Shown in pieces: positions 5,645 to 13,020 of a DNA stretch of 14,347 nucleotides. The notes beneath the pieces are model-generated. The model was not told the DNA's origin and did not search any database. It saw only the letters and a program-made list of their open reading frames with translations. The translations under genes and the position numbers were made by a program. The DNA comes from Spirochaetaceae bacterium UBA4077 (GTDB lineage: Bacteria > Spirochaetota > Spirochaetia > Treponematales > Rectinemataceae). The stretch covers positions 12,691 through 27,037 of the forward strand of contig DFYR01000016.1 of the NCBI GenBank assembly GCA_002383375.1, read 5' to 3'. How positions within the stretch are numbered: the stretch's first letter is position 1; every line of letters starts with the position of its first letter.

Positions 5645-6580
5645 ATGAAATCACAGTACGAGCTTGTCATTATCGGAGGAGGGGCCGCAGGTCTCGCGGC
5701 AGCCCAATATGGAGCCAGGGCTAACCTTTCAACCCTGGTGATCGAGGAGTTAGCTCCCGGAGGCCAGGCGCTTATCATCGACCAGCTGGAGAATTATCCC
5801 GGTATTCTCGAACCCATCGCTGGTTTCGATTTAGCTGAGATATTGAAAACTCAGGCCGAGCGCTTCGGAGCCGAATTTCTAACCGGCTCGGTGGAAAAGC
5901 TGGAGAAAACTGGGGATTTCTTCCAGATTTCGACATCAGAGGGAGAAGTGAAGGCCGATGCGGTCATATTGGCCACGGGAGCGAAACACCGTCATCTGGG
6001 CATTCCTGGGGAAGATGCCTTTTGTGGCCGGGGGGTTTCCTACTGTGCTACCTGTGATGGACCTTTTTTCAAGGGTAGGAAGATGCTTGTCGTGGGTGGA
6101 GGCGATGCGGCCTGCGATGAGGCGATGTACCTGGCCAAGCTCTCGGATAAAATTGTCATGATCCATCGGCGGGATCGTTTTAGGGCGCAGAAGGCCCTGG
6201 CCGAACGGGTTCTGGCCAATCCCAACATCGAGGTTCGCTTCAATACCGTGGCGGTGGAGATTAAAGGTGGAAAGAAGGTAGAAACGGTTACCCTGAAGAA
6301 CCTGGTGGACGGAAAGACCGTAGAGGAAGCCTTCGACGCCGTATTCGTCTTCGTTGGCTCCGATCCGAACGTATCGCTGGTGCCGGACGCTGCCAAGGAC
6401 GAATCCAACTCGATACTCACCGATGATAAGATGGCCACGAGTATTCCAGGGCTTTTCGCCGCCGGGGATGTGCGGGTATCGCCCTTCAGACAGATTATTA
6501 CTGCTTGCTCCGACGGAGCTATCGCTGCCCATGCGGCTTCTCAGTATATCGATGAGATCAGGGGTGCAGCCTATCGTTGA
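5645..6580 (+). CDS. trxB: Thioredoxin reductase
   Basis: This 311-residue flavoprotein uses NADPH to reduce thioredoxin in the cytoplasm. It has the FAD-binding GGGAAG (11-16), the redox disulfide CATC (C134, C137), the NADPH-binding GGGDAA (151-156) followed by HRRDRFR (174-180, the pattern that contacts the NADP 2'-phosphate), and the closing FAD block GLFAAGDVR (299-307). The length is normal. The ATG at 5645 places the FAD motif at the standard distance from the N-terminus; a longer frame to 5600 is not needed. There is no ribosome binding site before the start; a -10-like element six bases upstream hints at leaderless expression, alongside read-through from the PAS gene. The downstream glycosidase start overlaps the trxB end. 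Confidence 0.95.
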   Translation: MKSQYELVIIGGGAAGLAAAQYGARANLSTLVIEELAPGGQALIIDQLENYPGILEPIAGFDLAEILKTQAERFGAEFLTGSVEKLEKTGDFFQISTSEGEVKADAVILATGAKHRHLGIPGEDAFCGRGVSYCATCDGPFFKGRKMLVVGGGDAACDEAMYLAKLSDKIVMIHRRDRFRAQKALAERVLANPNIEVRFNTVAVEIKGGKKVETVTLKNLVDGKTVEEAFDAVFVFVGSDPNVSLVPDAAKDESNSILTDDKMATSIPGLFAAGDVRVSPFRQIITACSDGAIAAHAASQYIDEIRGAAYR

Positions 6581-8315
6581 AACTGGCGGATCCCGCCCGC
6601 GTCTTTTAATTACATTTCTTCTCATGCTCTTAATCGCGCTTCCAGCCATGGGGCAGGGGGGCTCGGCAAGAGCGGCCGATCTTTTCTGGGACAAAGCCGA
6701 GCCTGCCTACCTCCCTGACACCCTCAGGATGAGCTGGGCCGAGGCTCGGGCTCAGGTAATTGTCGCGCAGATGGACGACGAGGAGCTGCTCTCTCAGATT
6801 CTCATGCTAGGCTATCCCGGCAGCAAGGCGCCGGCAGAACTGCTGGAATGGATAGCCCGAAGGGGTTTGGGAGGCATTAAGGTATTCGGTAGAAACGCCG
6901 AAGACAGCGTAGCCCTCGCCAAGGCGACGGCGGAGTTTCAAGGCGCAGCCCTCGGCCAGGAGCTATCGATTCCCCTGTTTGTGGCTACCGATCAGGAGGG
7001 TGGCTGGATACGGCACGTTAAGGGAAAAAGCTCGGAATCCCCGGGCAATATGGCTATTGGGGCGACCGCATCCACGAAGGACGCCTACCTTACTGGATTC
7101 TATCTGGGCCGAGAGCTTCGGGCGTTGGGCATTAGCATGAATTTCGCCCCGGTACTGGACCTGGCTACCGTACCGGAAAGCTCGATCATCGGACCGAGAG
7201 CTTTTTCGGACGACCCGGCTCTTGCCGCCCGCCTCGGAATAGCCTGGGCTAGGGGTTCGATGGCCGCCGGGGTCATTCCGACGGTTAAACACTTTCCTGG
7301 ACACGGCGCCACAGCTCTGGACTCCCACGGTATTCTCCCCAAGATCGAAATCGATAAAAGCACTTTTTTAAGGCGAGAGCTCTACCCCTTCGAGCAGGCG
7401 GTAAGAGCAGGGATCCCTGCCGTCATGAGCGGACATCTTGCGTTTCCGAGCATTAGCGGCGAGGAACCCGCCTCCCTTTCCCGCGGGATGATCGAGGGTC
7501 TGTTGCGGGAAAGGCTCGGTTTCAAGGGCCTTGTCATAACCGACGATCTTTACATGGAGGGCGCCCTGGACGGGGCCGGCATTCTGGAAACCTGCCTGAA
7601 GGCGATACGGGCGGGCAATGACATGCTTTTGCTTTCCTCGGCCCCCGCCGAAGACGGGGCGCTCTGGAAAGGCCTTTTAACCGCCCTGCGGAACGATGAG
7701 AGGCTGAGAAAGACCGTAGAAGTCGCTGTTCGGCGAATTCTCACGCTAAAGCTGGCATACCTGCGCGGCATAGACAGGGAATCCCTTATTCCAGATCCAG
7801 CAGAGGTAGAACGGTTGCTGCCCGACGCCGAAGGCCAGGTTTTCTTCGCCGATCTGGCTAGGAGAAGCGCTTCGATCATAGGCCGCCAGGCTGAGCTTCC
7901 TTTTGCGCCCCAAGGCTTGGTACTCATCGCGGCTCCCTTTGGCGAATTTATCGCCCTGGGCAAGGAACGCTACCCGACTGCCCGAGGATTCACTTTTTCC
8001 TTCAGACCAGAGCACGAGGCCAAGCCGGAAGAATTGGAGGCCTTTAAAAAAGCTCTTTCCGGCTGTGCAGGTGCCATCGTCTGCGTGGCCAATCGGGCGG
8101 GCATGCAGTTTGCCACTCTAGCTCACGAACGAGGTGTCGACGTTGCCATTGTATCGGTGCTCTCGCCTATCCATGCAGCCCATAGCCCCTGGAGCAAAGC
8201 GGCGATCGCGGTCTACCACTATGCCCCTGCCTGTCTCGAAGCTGGTCTGGATGTTCTGGCGGGAAGCTTAAAACCTTCAGGCAGAGTTCCACTGGCAGAT
8301 CACCTTATACGCTAA
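6552..8315 (+). CDS. Exported GH3 beta-N-acetylhexosaminidase (NagZ type, two-domain)
   Basis: The catalytic domain (about 60-390) carries the NagZ-type motifs DQEGGW (147-152), KHFPGHG (246-252), D257-S-H259 (the His/Asp acid-base pair of bacterial NagZ enzymes) and ITDDLYMEGAL (nucleophile D331). NagZ enzymes remove N-acetylglucosamine from muropeptides in peptidoglycan turnover. At 587 residues it has an extra C-terminal domain (about 410-587), like the two-domain Gram-positive and Bacteroidota forms and unlike the short cytoplasmic enterobacterial enzyme. The N-terminus has a signal peptide: basic SRPR followed by LLITFLLMLLIALPA, with likely cleavage after about residue 33-41, so it acts outside the inner membrane. 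The start is uncertain: ATG 6552 overlaps trxB by 29 bp, and GTG 6564 is the alternative; both keep the signal. Translation is probably coupled to trxB. Confidence 0.88.
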   Translation: MRSGVQPIVETGGSRPRLLITFLLMLLIALPAMGQGGSARAADLFWDKAEPAYLPDTLRMSWAEARAQVIVAQMDDEELLSQILMLGYPGSKAPAELLEWIARRGLGGIKVFGRNAEDSVALAKATAEFQGAALGQELSIPLFVATDQEGGWIRHVKGKSSESPGNMAIGATASTKDAYLTGFYLGRELRALGISMNFAPVLDLATVPESSIIGPRAFSDDPALAARLGIAWARGSMAAGVIPTVKHFPGHGATALDSHGILPKIEIDKSTFLRRELYPFEQAVRAGIPAVMSGHLAFPSISGEEPASLSRGMIEGLLRERLGFKGLVITDDLYMEGALDGAGILETCLKAIRAGNDMLLLSSAPAEDGALWKGLLTALRNDERLRKTVEVAVRRILTLKLAYLRGIDRESLIPDPAEVERLLPDAEGQVFFADLARRSASIIGRQAELPFAPQGLVLIAAPFGEFIALGKERYPTARGFTFSFRPEHEAKPEELEAFKKALSGCAGAIVCVANRAGMQFATLAHERGVDVAIVSVLSPIHAAHSPWSKAAIAVYHYAPACLEAGLDVLAGSLKPSGRVPLADHLIR

Positions 8316-8334
8316 AGAGATATTTGGAGTCGAT

Positions 8335-8934
8335 ATGAATTCGGTTTGGCGGAAAGAAGATTTAAAGGCGCTCTCAGCGCTTGCGCTGGCTTCGATCTGC
8401 GGCATCGACGAAGCGGGGAGAGGGCCGCTGGCAGGACCGGTCTGCGCCGCCGCTGTTATTCTTCCTGAAAATTTTCCCCTTGAAACCTTGAACGATTCTA
8501 AAGTCCTAAGCCGGGCAAAACGGGAAAAAGCCTATCGACTCATCACCGAAAAAGCCCTGGACTGGGCCATTGCCTGGGCCAGTTGGGAAGAGATAGGGGC
8601 TCTGAATATTCTGAATGCGAGTCTTCTTGCCATGAAGCGCGCGTATGGAGCCCTTAGCCTTAGGCCTGAAACCGTGCTTGCCGACGGCAACCGTCCCCCC
8701 GACTTGGGCCGGCCCTGCTTGGCTCTTATAGGGGGCGATGCCCTCCATCCCTCGATAATGGCCGCTTCGATTCTCGCCAAGGTTGCCAGGGACAGCATGA
8801 TGCTGCGGCTGGATGCTGTGCAGCCCGAATACGGTTTTTGCCGCCACAAGGGCTATCCAACCCGGGAGCACCGGGAGGCAATAAAAAAATATGGTCCTTC
8901 GCTCTGGGAAAGGCCAGGTTTTACTGTCTCTTGA
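8335..8934 (+). CDS. rnhB: Ribonuclease HII
   Basis: The 199-residue protein is a type 2 RNase H that cuts RNA in RNA/DNA hybrids and removes single ribonucleotides from DNA. The four metal-binding acidic residues are visible: GIDEAGRG (D25, E26), ADGN (D117) and GGD (D135), followed by MAASILAKVARD and YGFCRHKGYPT, both typical of RnhB. The length is normal. GGAG (8326-8329) stands five bases before the ATG, and the gap to the glycosidase stop is only 19 bp, so it is likely co-transcribed with trxB and the glycosidase. Its end faces the convergent BpuR-like gene across 34 bp with no obvious terminator. Confidence 0.96.
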   Translation: MNSVWRKEDLKALSALALASICGIDEAGRGPLAGPVCAAAVILPENFPLETLNDSKVLSRAKREKAYRLITEKALDWAIAWASWEEIGALNILNASLLAMKRAYGALSLRPETVLADGNRPPDLGRPCLALIGGDALHPSIMAASILAKVARDSMMLRLDAVQPEYGFCRHKGYPTREHREAIKKYGPSLWERPGFTVS

Positions 8935-8968
8935 GATGGCTGGGAGGATCTTGAAAAATTCTGCCCGA

Positions 8969-9538
8969 TCAGTCCTGGGAGTCGGTCTTTTTTGCCCTTT
9001 TGACGACGATGCGCTTGAGGGGCTTGGGTTCGGCTTGGTCGTAGCGCGGTGCAGCTTCGCTTCTGCGAGTCTTATTCACAGGTCGAGCTGAAGCTTCTCC
9101 CCGGGGCCTGTCCGAGGCCGGACGTATGACGACGCGCTTGGCCTGGCCTTCTCTGGGAGTCGGGGCTTCCCTGTACCCGGAGGAGCGCTCGAACCTGGGG
9201 GCATCCTTGCCCCGTTCCCGTGAAGAAGATGCCCTATAGCCTGAGGATCGCTCGTTCCGTGGGTGTTCCTCATACCTGTCAGGCATAGGGGATTCGGGGC
9301 TGAGTTTGATTCCTGTCTTGTCGATGTATTTCAGGGCCGACTGGAAGGATTTGAGAAAGCCTTCCATATGTTCGCCGAACACAACGATGGAGCGGCGGTC
9401 GAAGCTTTCGCCTTCGGAAGGCTTGCTTTCCACAATACTTAAAAAAACGTCGCCGTTTCTGTTCTGCTTGACATTGAAAAAATAGGTCCTGCCGTCGCAG
9501 GCAAAACGAGTGGAAAAAAGCTCTCCGCGGATACCCAT
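8969..9538 (-). CDS. PUR-domain nucleic-acid-binding protein (BpuR-like) with basic tail
   Basis: Residues 1-77 match the PUR-alpha-like (DUF3276) domain of spirochaetes and Bacteroidota: MGIRGELFSTRF, RTYFFNVKQNRNGD and LSIVESK are its characteristic blocks. The Borrelia homologue BpuR binds DNA and RNA and represses translation of some messages, including its own. Here the domain is followed by about 110 residues of a basic, Arg/Ser/Pro-rich, probably disordered tail with two ERSSGYR repeats (96-102, 117-123) and two related segments, KRVVIRP (134-140) and KRIVVKR (175-181). Known Borrelia BpuR is about 120 residues, so the tail is long. AAGGAG (9549-9544) lies five bases before the ATG. 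The gene lies 169 bp downstream of the phosphohexomutase on the same strand and has its own candidate promoter. Confidence 0.85.
   Translation of the reverse strand: MGIRGELFSTRFACDGRTYFFNVKQNRNGDVFLSIVESKPSEGESFDRRSIVVFGEHMEGFLKSFQSALKYIDKTGIKLSPESPMPDRYEEHPRNERSSGYRASSSRERGKDAPRFERSSGYREAPTPREGQAKRVVIRPASDRPRGEASARPVNKTRRSEAAPRYDQAEPKPLKRIVVKRAKKTDSQD
9170..9253 (-). repeat. Repeated ERSSGYR coding unit in BpuR-like tail
   Basis: The heptapeptide ERSSGYR is encoded at 9253-9233 and again at 9190-9170, 21 codons apart. Four of the seven codons differ synonymously between copies, so the peptide, more than the DNA, has been kept. Confidence 0.6.
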
Positions 9539-9564
9539 CCTGACTCCTTGCTACTTTCAGCGCC

Positions 9565-9593
9565 ATCCTACACGAAGGACTTTCTTTGAACAA
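9565..9593 (-). promoter_or_regulatory. Possible promoter of BpuR-like gene
   Basis: On the minus strand, TTGTTC (9593-9588) is followed after 17 bases by TAGGAT (9570-9565). The leader to the ATG at 9538 would be about 20 bases and contain AAGGAG. The -35 match is poor. The rest of the 9594-9707 gap shows no gene or clear terminator. Confidence 0.3.
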
Positions 9594-9707
9594 GCACCAT
9601 GCGTTGAACTGGGTTCTGACGTATAAGACAACTACCTCCAGGGAAGAAGTCCTGTATCATCGCAATTCGGCACCATGCCTGCGGTGATTGGTGTCTTGGA
9701 TTCCTTT

Positions 9708-11660
9708 CTAGACAGCAGCGTCGGCAGCCTGGACCATTTGCCTATGCCAGGAGAGGAAGTACTCCTCGTCTCCGGACGTGCCGGCTTCAACGTCGGCCAT
9801 GATGCGGAATACCGGCTCCGTGCCCGAACCTCTCATCCAGAGAAATGCTTTAGGCTCGGAGCGAGAATCGAGGAGGAGGATTCTCAAGCCTCCGGAGGCC
9901 GATGCCGCGAAGTCCTCGCCCACTTCGAATTCACGGCTTCCTATGGTCGCCAGGGCTTTCCAGGCTTCTATGCCGTAGCGTTCGCGCAATTCGCTTTTTC
10001 GGGATTCCCACTCAGTCTTGAATATCCGGGCATAGCGGGCTTTCAACGCTGCCTTGTCTGCGCTCCGTACGCTCAAGGCCGCCCTGGATTCGAAAACGCT
10101 GGTGCTTATCCAGCTCGGGAGGGTGGCGATGACGTCGGCCAGGTCGAAGTCTTCCCTGTATGCCGATTCCTGGCCAGAAACATCGAGCCAGCGCCTGAAA
10201 AGTCCAGGGCTTCCTGCCCTGTCCCCGCTCCGAAGAAGGCGTATCATGGCGCCCAGCGTCGATAGCGGATCCCGTACCTTGGACGGATGAGTGATGGTAC
10301 CGCCGTTGGAGCCTTCGCCCAGGATGCGCACGATCCAGCCTTCGGAACGGAGCTTTTCCGCAAGGTTTACCACATTGGCCTCGCCAGTCTCGGCACGGAA
10401 AACCCTGGCTCCGAAAAAGCCGGCGATGCGTTCGATCCGGGCGCTGGTGGCGTCATTGACGACGACGGCGACCGGGGCGTTCTGCGAGGAGTCTGCCAGT
10501 CCGGCTAGTTCGGCCAGGCAGGAGAGGGAGAAGACTTCCTGGGCTTCGAGGATCCTGGATTTCCCTACGGTTTTGTCGTAAAAAACCAGGTTGCCCCGGT
10601 CGCCGTCGCAGTCCGGGACATACCCCAACTGAAAGCAGGAATTCTTTTCCTTAGCTTTTTGAAGCAGCTCCATACAGTCTTTGAGGCTTATGCCCTCTGG
10701 GACGATGCGATGGGTAAACTGTCTGGGACTGTCGTTATAGAACTCACTCAGCACCGAAATCCCCTGGAAAAAATCCCTGTCTATGGACAGGCTGCGGGCT
10801 GAACCGTTGAGCTCTGCGACTAAACCCAGCGGTCTTTGCCGGCAGGCTTCGGTCAGCTCGTCCAGGATGGTCGCCTGCTCGCTCAAATCCTCTTTGCCGG
10901 TGATAACCTCATGACTGAAGAGCGTGTATGCGGACTGGCTGCGGCGTTTCCATTCGCTGCAGCGCTCGTAGCAGAGGGCCAGGGCTTCCTTATCGGCGGC
11001 CTGGATAAGGGCGAGGGCTTGCGAAACTGAATCCTTGGATGCGATCGAAGCCTTGAGCCGGGCAATGAGGGGGGCGATTTCCTGGGCGCTCAAGACACCT
11101 CCACTTCTCAGGCCGAACTTAACGCCGTTGTAGCCCGGCGGATTATGACTGGCCGAGATGTAGACAAAACCTTCGGCCCGTTCGGTATGCTCAAGCGGAA
11201 GGGCAGCCGCCCTTCCCGCATAGGCCATGATCTCTGGCGCCGGCACGATAAAGCAATACCGCACGTCAATGCCCAAGCCGAGCAGGACCCTGGCAAAAAC
11301 GTCGGCCAGGGCAGGTCCCGTAGGCCGTGAATCGATGCCCAGAAGCACTGCTGGTCTCGCTGTCATTCTCTTTTGCCTCAGAACGAGGTTCGCAAAGCTT
11401 TCGGCCATGAGAGCGGCCAGGAGAAGCTTGGGCGTTGCAACGGTTTCGGAGAGCGAGTCCTCAGGGCTCGGCTGAAGAGCCCAGGGGGCATAGGGAGGCT
11501 TTGCTTCGGCAAAAACCTTTCTCCAGCCCGATGCTGAGAGTATGAGGTTCTCGGCTTCCTTTCTCAGCTCCTCCGGAGAGGAGAGCCGCGCTGGATCGAC
11601 TGGATGGATTTCTGGATCGCCGACATTGAATCCGGTACCGGGATGGTAAATCATCGACAT
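9708..11660 (-). CDS. Phosphoglucomutase/phosphomannomutase family, large form
   Basis: The 650-residue protein belongs to the alpha-D-phosphohexomutases, which move phosphate between C1 and C6 of hexoses. All four active-site blocks are present: ISASHNPPGYNGVKFG with phosphoserine S171, the metal loop PDCDGDRG (D350, D352, D354), the sugar-specificity loop GEGSNGG (448-454) and the phosphate-binding RGSGTEPVFR (610-619). It is longer than common family members (about 450-580); the extra length is in an N-terminal extension (about 1-100) and an insertion around 215-275. The sugar loop resembles the GEGNGG form more than GEMSGH or GEESFG, so glucose, mannose or glucosamine phosphate cannot be chosen from sequence alone. 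GAGGTG (11673-11668) lies seven bases before the ATG. It is divergent from the P-loop/Asp23 gene. Confidence 0.88.
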   Translation of the reverse strand: MSMIYHPGTGFNVGDPEIHPVDPARLSSPEELRKEAENLILSASGWRKVFAEAKPPYAPWALQPSPEDSLSETVATPKLLLAALMAESFANLVLRQKRMTARPAVLLGIDSRPTGPALADVFARVLLGLGIDVRYCFIVPAPEIMAYAGRAAALPLEHTERAEGFVYISASHNPPGYNGVKFGLRSGGVLSAQEIAPLIARLKASIASKDSVSQALALIQAADKEALALCYERCSEWKRRSQSAYTLFSHEVITGKEDLSEQATILDELTEACRQRPLGLVAELNGSARSLSIDRDFFQGISVLSEFYNDSPRQFTHRIVPEGISLKDCMELLQKAKEKNSCFQLGYVPDCDGDRGNLVFYDKTVGKSRILEAQEVFSLSCLAELAGLADSSQNAPVAVVVNDATSARIERIAGFFGARVFRAETGEANVVNLAEKLRSEGWIVRILGEGSNGGTITHPSKVRDPLSTLGAMIRLLRSGDRAGSPGLFRRWLDVSGQESAYREDFDLADVIATLPSWISTSVFESRAALSVRSADKAALKARYARIFKTEWESRKSELRERYGIEAWKALATIGSREFEVGEDFAASASGGLRILLLDSRSEPKAFLWMRGSGTEPVFRIMADVEAGTSGDEEYFLSWHRQMVQAADAAV

Positions 11661-11681
11661 GGGAAGTCACCTCTCGACACA

Positions 11682-11687
11682 AGTATA
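11682..11687 (-). promoter_or_regulatory. -10-like TATACT of phosphohexomutase gene
   Basis: TATACT on the minus strand (11687-11682) would start transcription near 11675, just ahead of GAGGTG. The -35 region is not convincing (TAGATC at 18 bases). Confidence 0.35.
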
Positions 11688-11798
11688 CGACAAGCTGCAG
11701 GGGCGGATCTACGCGTAGAGGACGCTGATCTGGGCGCACAAAGCGCCGTAGGATTAAGCGTTGCTTTAGCCTTAGCAGCCGCTGTTTCCAATCCGCCC

Positions 11799-11827
11799 TT
11801 TACGAAGGCCTGCTGTGCCTATATAGT
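11799..11827 (+). promoter_or_regulatory. Promoter of P-loop/Asp23 gene, near-leaderless
   Basis: TTTACG (11799-11804) is followed after 17 bases by TATAGT (11822-11827). The predicted start lies about five bases before the ATG at 11839, and there is no ribosome binding site. The remaining bases of the 178-bp divergent gap (11661-11838) hold no other recognisable element. Confidence 0.45.
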
Positions 11828-11838
11828 GTCCTTTATTC

Positions 11839-12741
11839 ATGATGCGGTTTTTCAAGATCCTTTTCTGGTTTTTCCGGGGAGTCAGGGTCTACGCCCTTGT
11901 TGGTTCGACCGGAACAGGGAAGAGCTTCAGGGCTAAGCTTGTAGCCCAGAAGTACGGAATAGAGATGATTATAGACGATGGTTTGCTGATTCGGGGCGAT
12001 CAGCTCATCGCAGGCAAATCGGCAAAAAAAGAAGCCCTCTATCTCGGTGCGGTAAAAACCGCCCTTTTCCACGACAAGGCTCACAGGGACGAGGTAGCCC
12101 GAGCCCTCCAGCGGGAGCGCTTTAGAAAAATCCTCGTAATCGGAACAAGCGAAAAGATGGTTCAACGTATCTGCGAACGACTGCAGATTCCCCAGCCCTT
12201 TAAAACAATAAAAATTGAGGATATCGCCACAAAGGCCGAAATAGAAAAAGCCATGCAGTCCAGGCAGGTGGAGGGCAAACATGTCATCCCGGTTCCCGCC
12301 CTGGAAATCCGCCGGAATTACCCGTCCATATTCTATGACAGTGTGCGAGTTTTTCTGCGGCGCAGCTTCGGCACAGGGGCTTCCCTGCCTAAAATCTACG
12401 AAAAAGCGGTCGTGCGGCCTGAATATACCAAACGAGGAAGGGTGGCCATTTCCGAGGCAGCCCTGTCCCAGATGGTAGTCCACTGCGTGGACGAGTACGA
12501 TCCGGCAGTGAAGGTGAAGCGCCTGGCTATACGGGATGATACCCAGGGCTACAGGATCACCGTGGTGCTGGAGGTTCCCTTCGGCACCAAGCTGGCTTCC
12601 AACGCCTACGCCTTGCAGGAGTTTATCGTCGACAACATTGAGCGCTTTACCGGCATTCTCGTTGCCGAAGTCAATATCGTCATCGACAGGCTTACTTCCC
12701 GCCGGGCGAGCTCTAAAAACCGCCAAAGGGAGCGGCTGTAA
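11839..12741 (+). CDS. P-loop NTPase fused to Asp23/Gls24-like domain
   Basis: The 300-residue protein begins with a hydrophobic patch (FFKILFWFFRGVRVYALV) running into a Walker A motif GSTGTGKS (22-29) and an acidic IIDDG segment (44-48). Residues 60-180 look like the rest of a P-loop fold (KILVIGTSEKM, 97-107, is a plausible buried strand) but I recognise no named family and no clear Walker B. Residues about 191-283 resemble the Asp23/Gls24 domain: GRVAISEAALSQMV, then ITVVLEVPFGTKLASNAYALQ and a TGILVAEVNIVID end. Asp23-type proteins in firmicutes are membrane-associated envelope-stress or cell-wall factors. The C-terminus is short and basic. Two ATGs (11839, 11842) are possible starts. 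The gene is followed by the 31-codon basic protein, which has its own promoter. No function is assigned. Confidence 0.7.
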   Translation: MMRFFKILFWFFRGVRVYALVGSTGTGKSFRAKLVAQKYGIEMIIDDGLLIRGDQLIAGKSAKKEALYLGAVKTALFHDKAHRDEVARALQRERFRKILVIGTSEKMVQRICERLQIPQPFKTIKIEDIATKAEIEKAMQSRQVEGKHVIPVPALEIRRNYPSIFYDSVRVFLRRSFGTGASLPKIYEKAVVRPEYTKRGRVAISEAALSQMVVHCVDEYDPAVKVKRLAIRDDTQGYRITVVLEVPFGTKLASNAYALQEFIVDNIERFTGILVAEVNIVIDRLTSRRASSKNRQRERL

Positions 12742-12746
12742 GTGTA

Positions 12747-12775
12747 TTGACGATCCAGGCCTATCCGTGTACTAT
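12747..12775 (+). promoter_or_regulatory. Promoter of the 31-codon basic protein gene
   Basis: TTGACG (12747-12752) is followed after 17 bases by TACTAT (12770-12775). It begins six bases after the stop of the P-loop gene. The predicted leader is about 55 bases and ends with AAGGAG. Confidence 0.65.
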
Positions 12776-12836
12776 TGCCCCTGTTGCGCGGTGAAAGAGA
12801 CTCATTTCGCACCAAACGTAATCAAGGAGAATCGTC

Positions 12837-12932
12837 GTGCCCTGTGGTAGAAAACGAAAGCTCAAGAAAATAGCGACGCACAAGAGAAAGAAGAAGAGAA
12901 GACTCAACCGGCACAAGACCAGAGCCTCATAA
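12837..12932 (+). CDS. Small basic COX24/mS38-like (AURKAIP1) ribosomal-type protein
   Basis: A 31-residue protein starts at GTG 12837 with AAGGAG (12824-12829) seven bases upstream and ends at TAA 12930-12932. It reads MPCGRKRKLKK, then IATHKRKKKRRLNRHKTRAS; 17 of 31 residues are Lys, Arg or His. From memory, the pattern of MPxGKKRKxxK, ATHKRKK and RxNRHK is that of the short AURKAIP1/COX24-domain proteins annotated in Bacteroidota and spirochaetes, relatives of mitochondrial mS38 and mycobacterial bS22, which sit on the small ribosomal subunit. A ribosomal role is therefore likely but inferred. The unit is self-contained: good promoter, ribosome binding site, ORF and a strong terminator within 240 bp. 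Genes this short are often missed by gene finders. Confidence 0.8.
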   Translation: MPCGRKRKLKKIATHKRKKKRRLNRHKTRAS

Positions 12933-12952
12933 GCACCGCTGTTTTCGTATAG

Positions 12953-12985
12953 AAAGGACCGTCTCAACGAAGACGGTCTTTTTTT
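12953..12985 (+). terminator. Strong intrinsic terminator after small basic protein
   Basis: GACCGTCT (12957-12964), loop CAACGA and AGACGGTC (12971-12978) form a perfect 8-bp stem followed by seven T. Upstream AAA can extend the stem into the T-run. It isolates the small gene from buk. Confidence 0.93.
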
Positions 12986-13005
12986 ACTTCCCTCTCTCTA
13001 TTCCG

Positions 13006-13020
13006 TTTCAATATTTGAAA
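13006..13020. promoter_or_regulatory. Palindrome overlapping upstream buk promoter
   Basis: TTTCAA-TAT-TTGAAA is a perfect 6-bp-arm inverted repeat. Its right half is also the -35 of the upstream candidate promoter, a usual place for a repressor or activator site. The regulator is unknown. Confidence 0.4.

Noticed and set aside
5936..6694. Antisense open frame of 252 codons across trxB and the glycosidase start
   Set aside because: The trxB frame has every family motif; the antisense product has none and spans two sense genes, so it is a by-product of codon bias.
11833..12726. Antisense open frame of 297 codons covering the P-loop/Asp23 gene
   Set aside because: It mirrors the plus-strand gene almost exactly. 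The plus frame has a Walker A motif, an Asp23-like domain and a promoter, while the antisense translation shows no recognisable motif.
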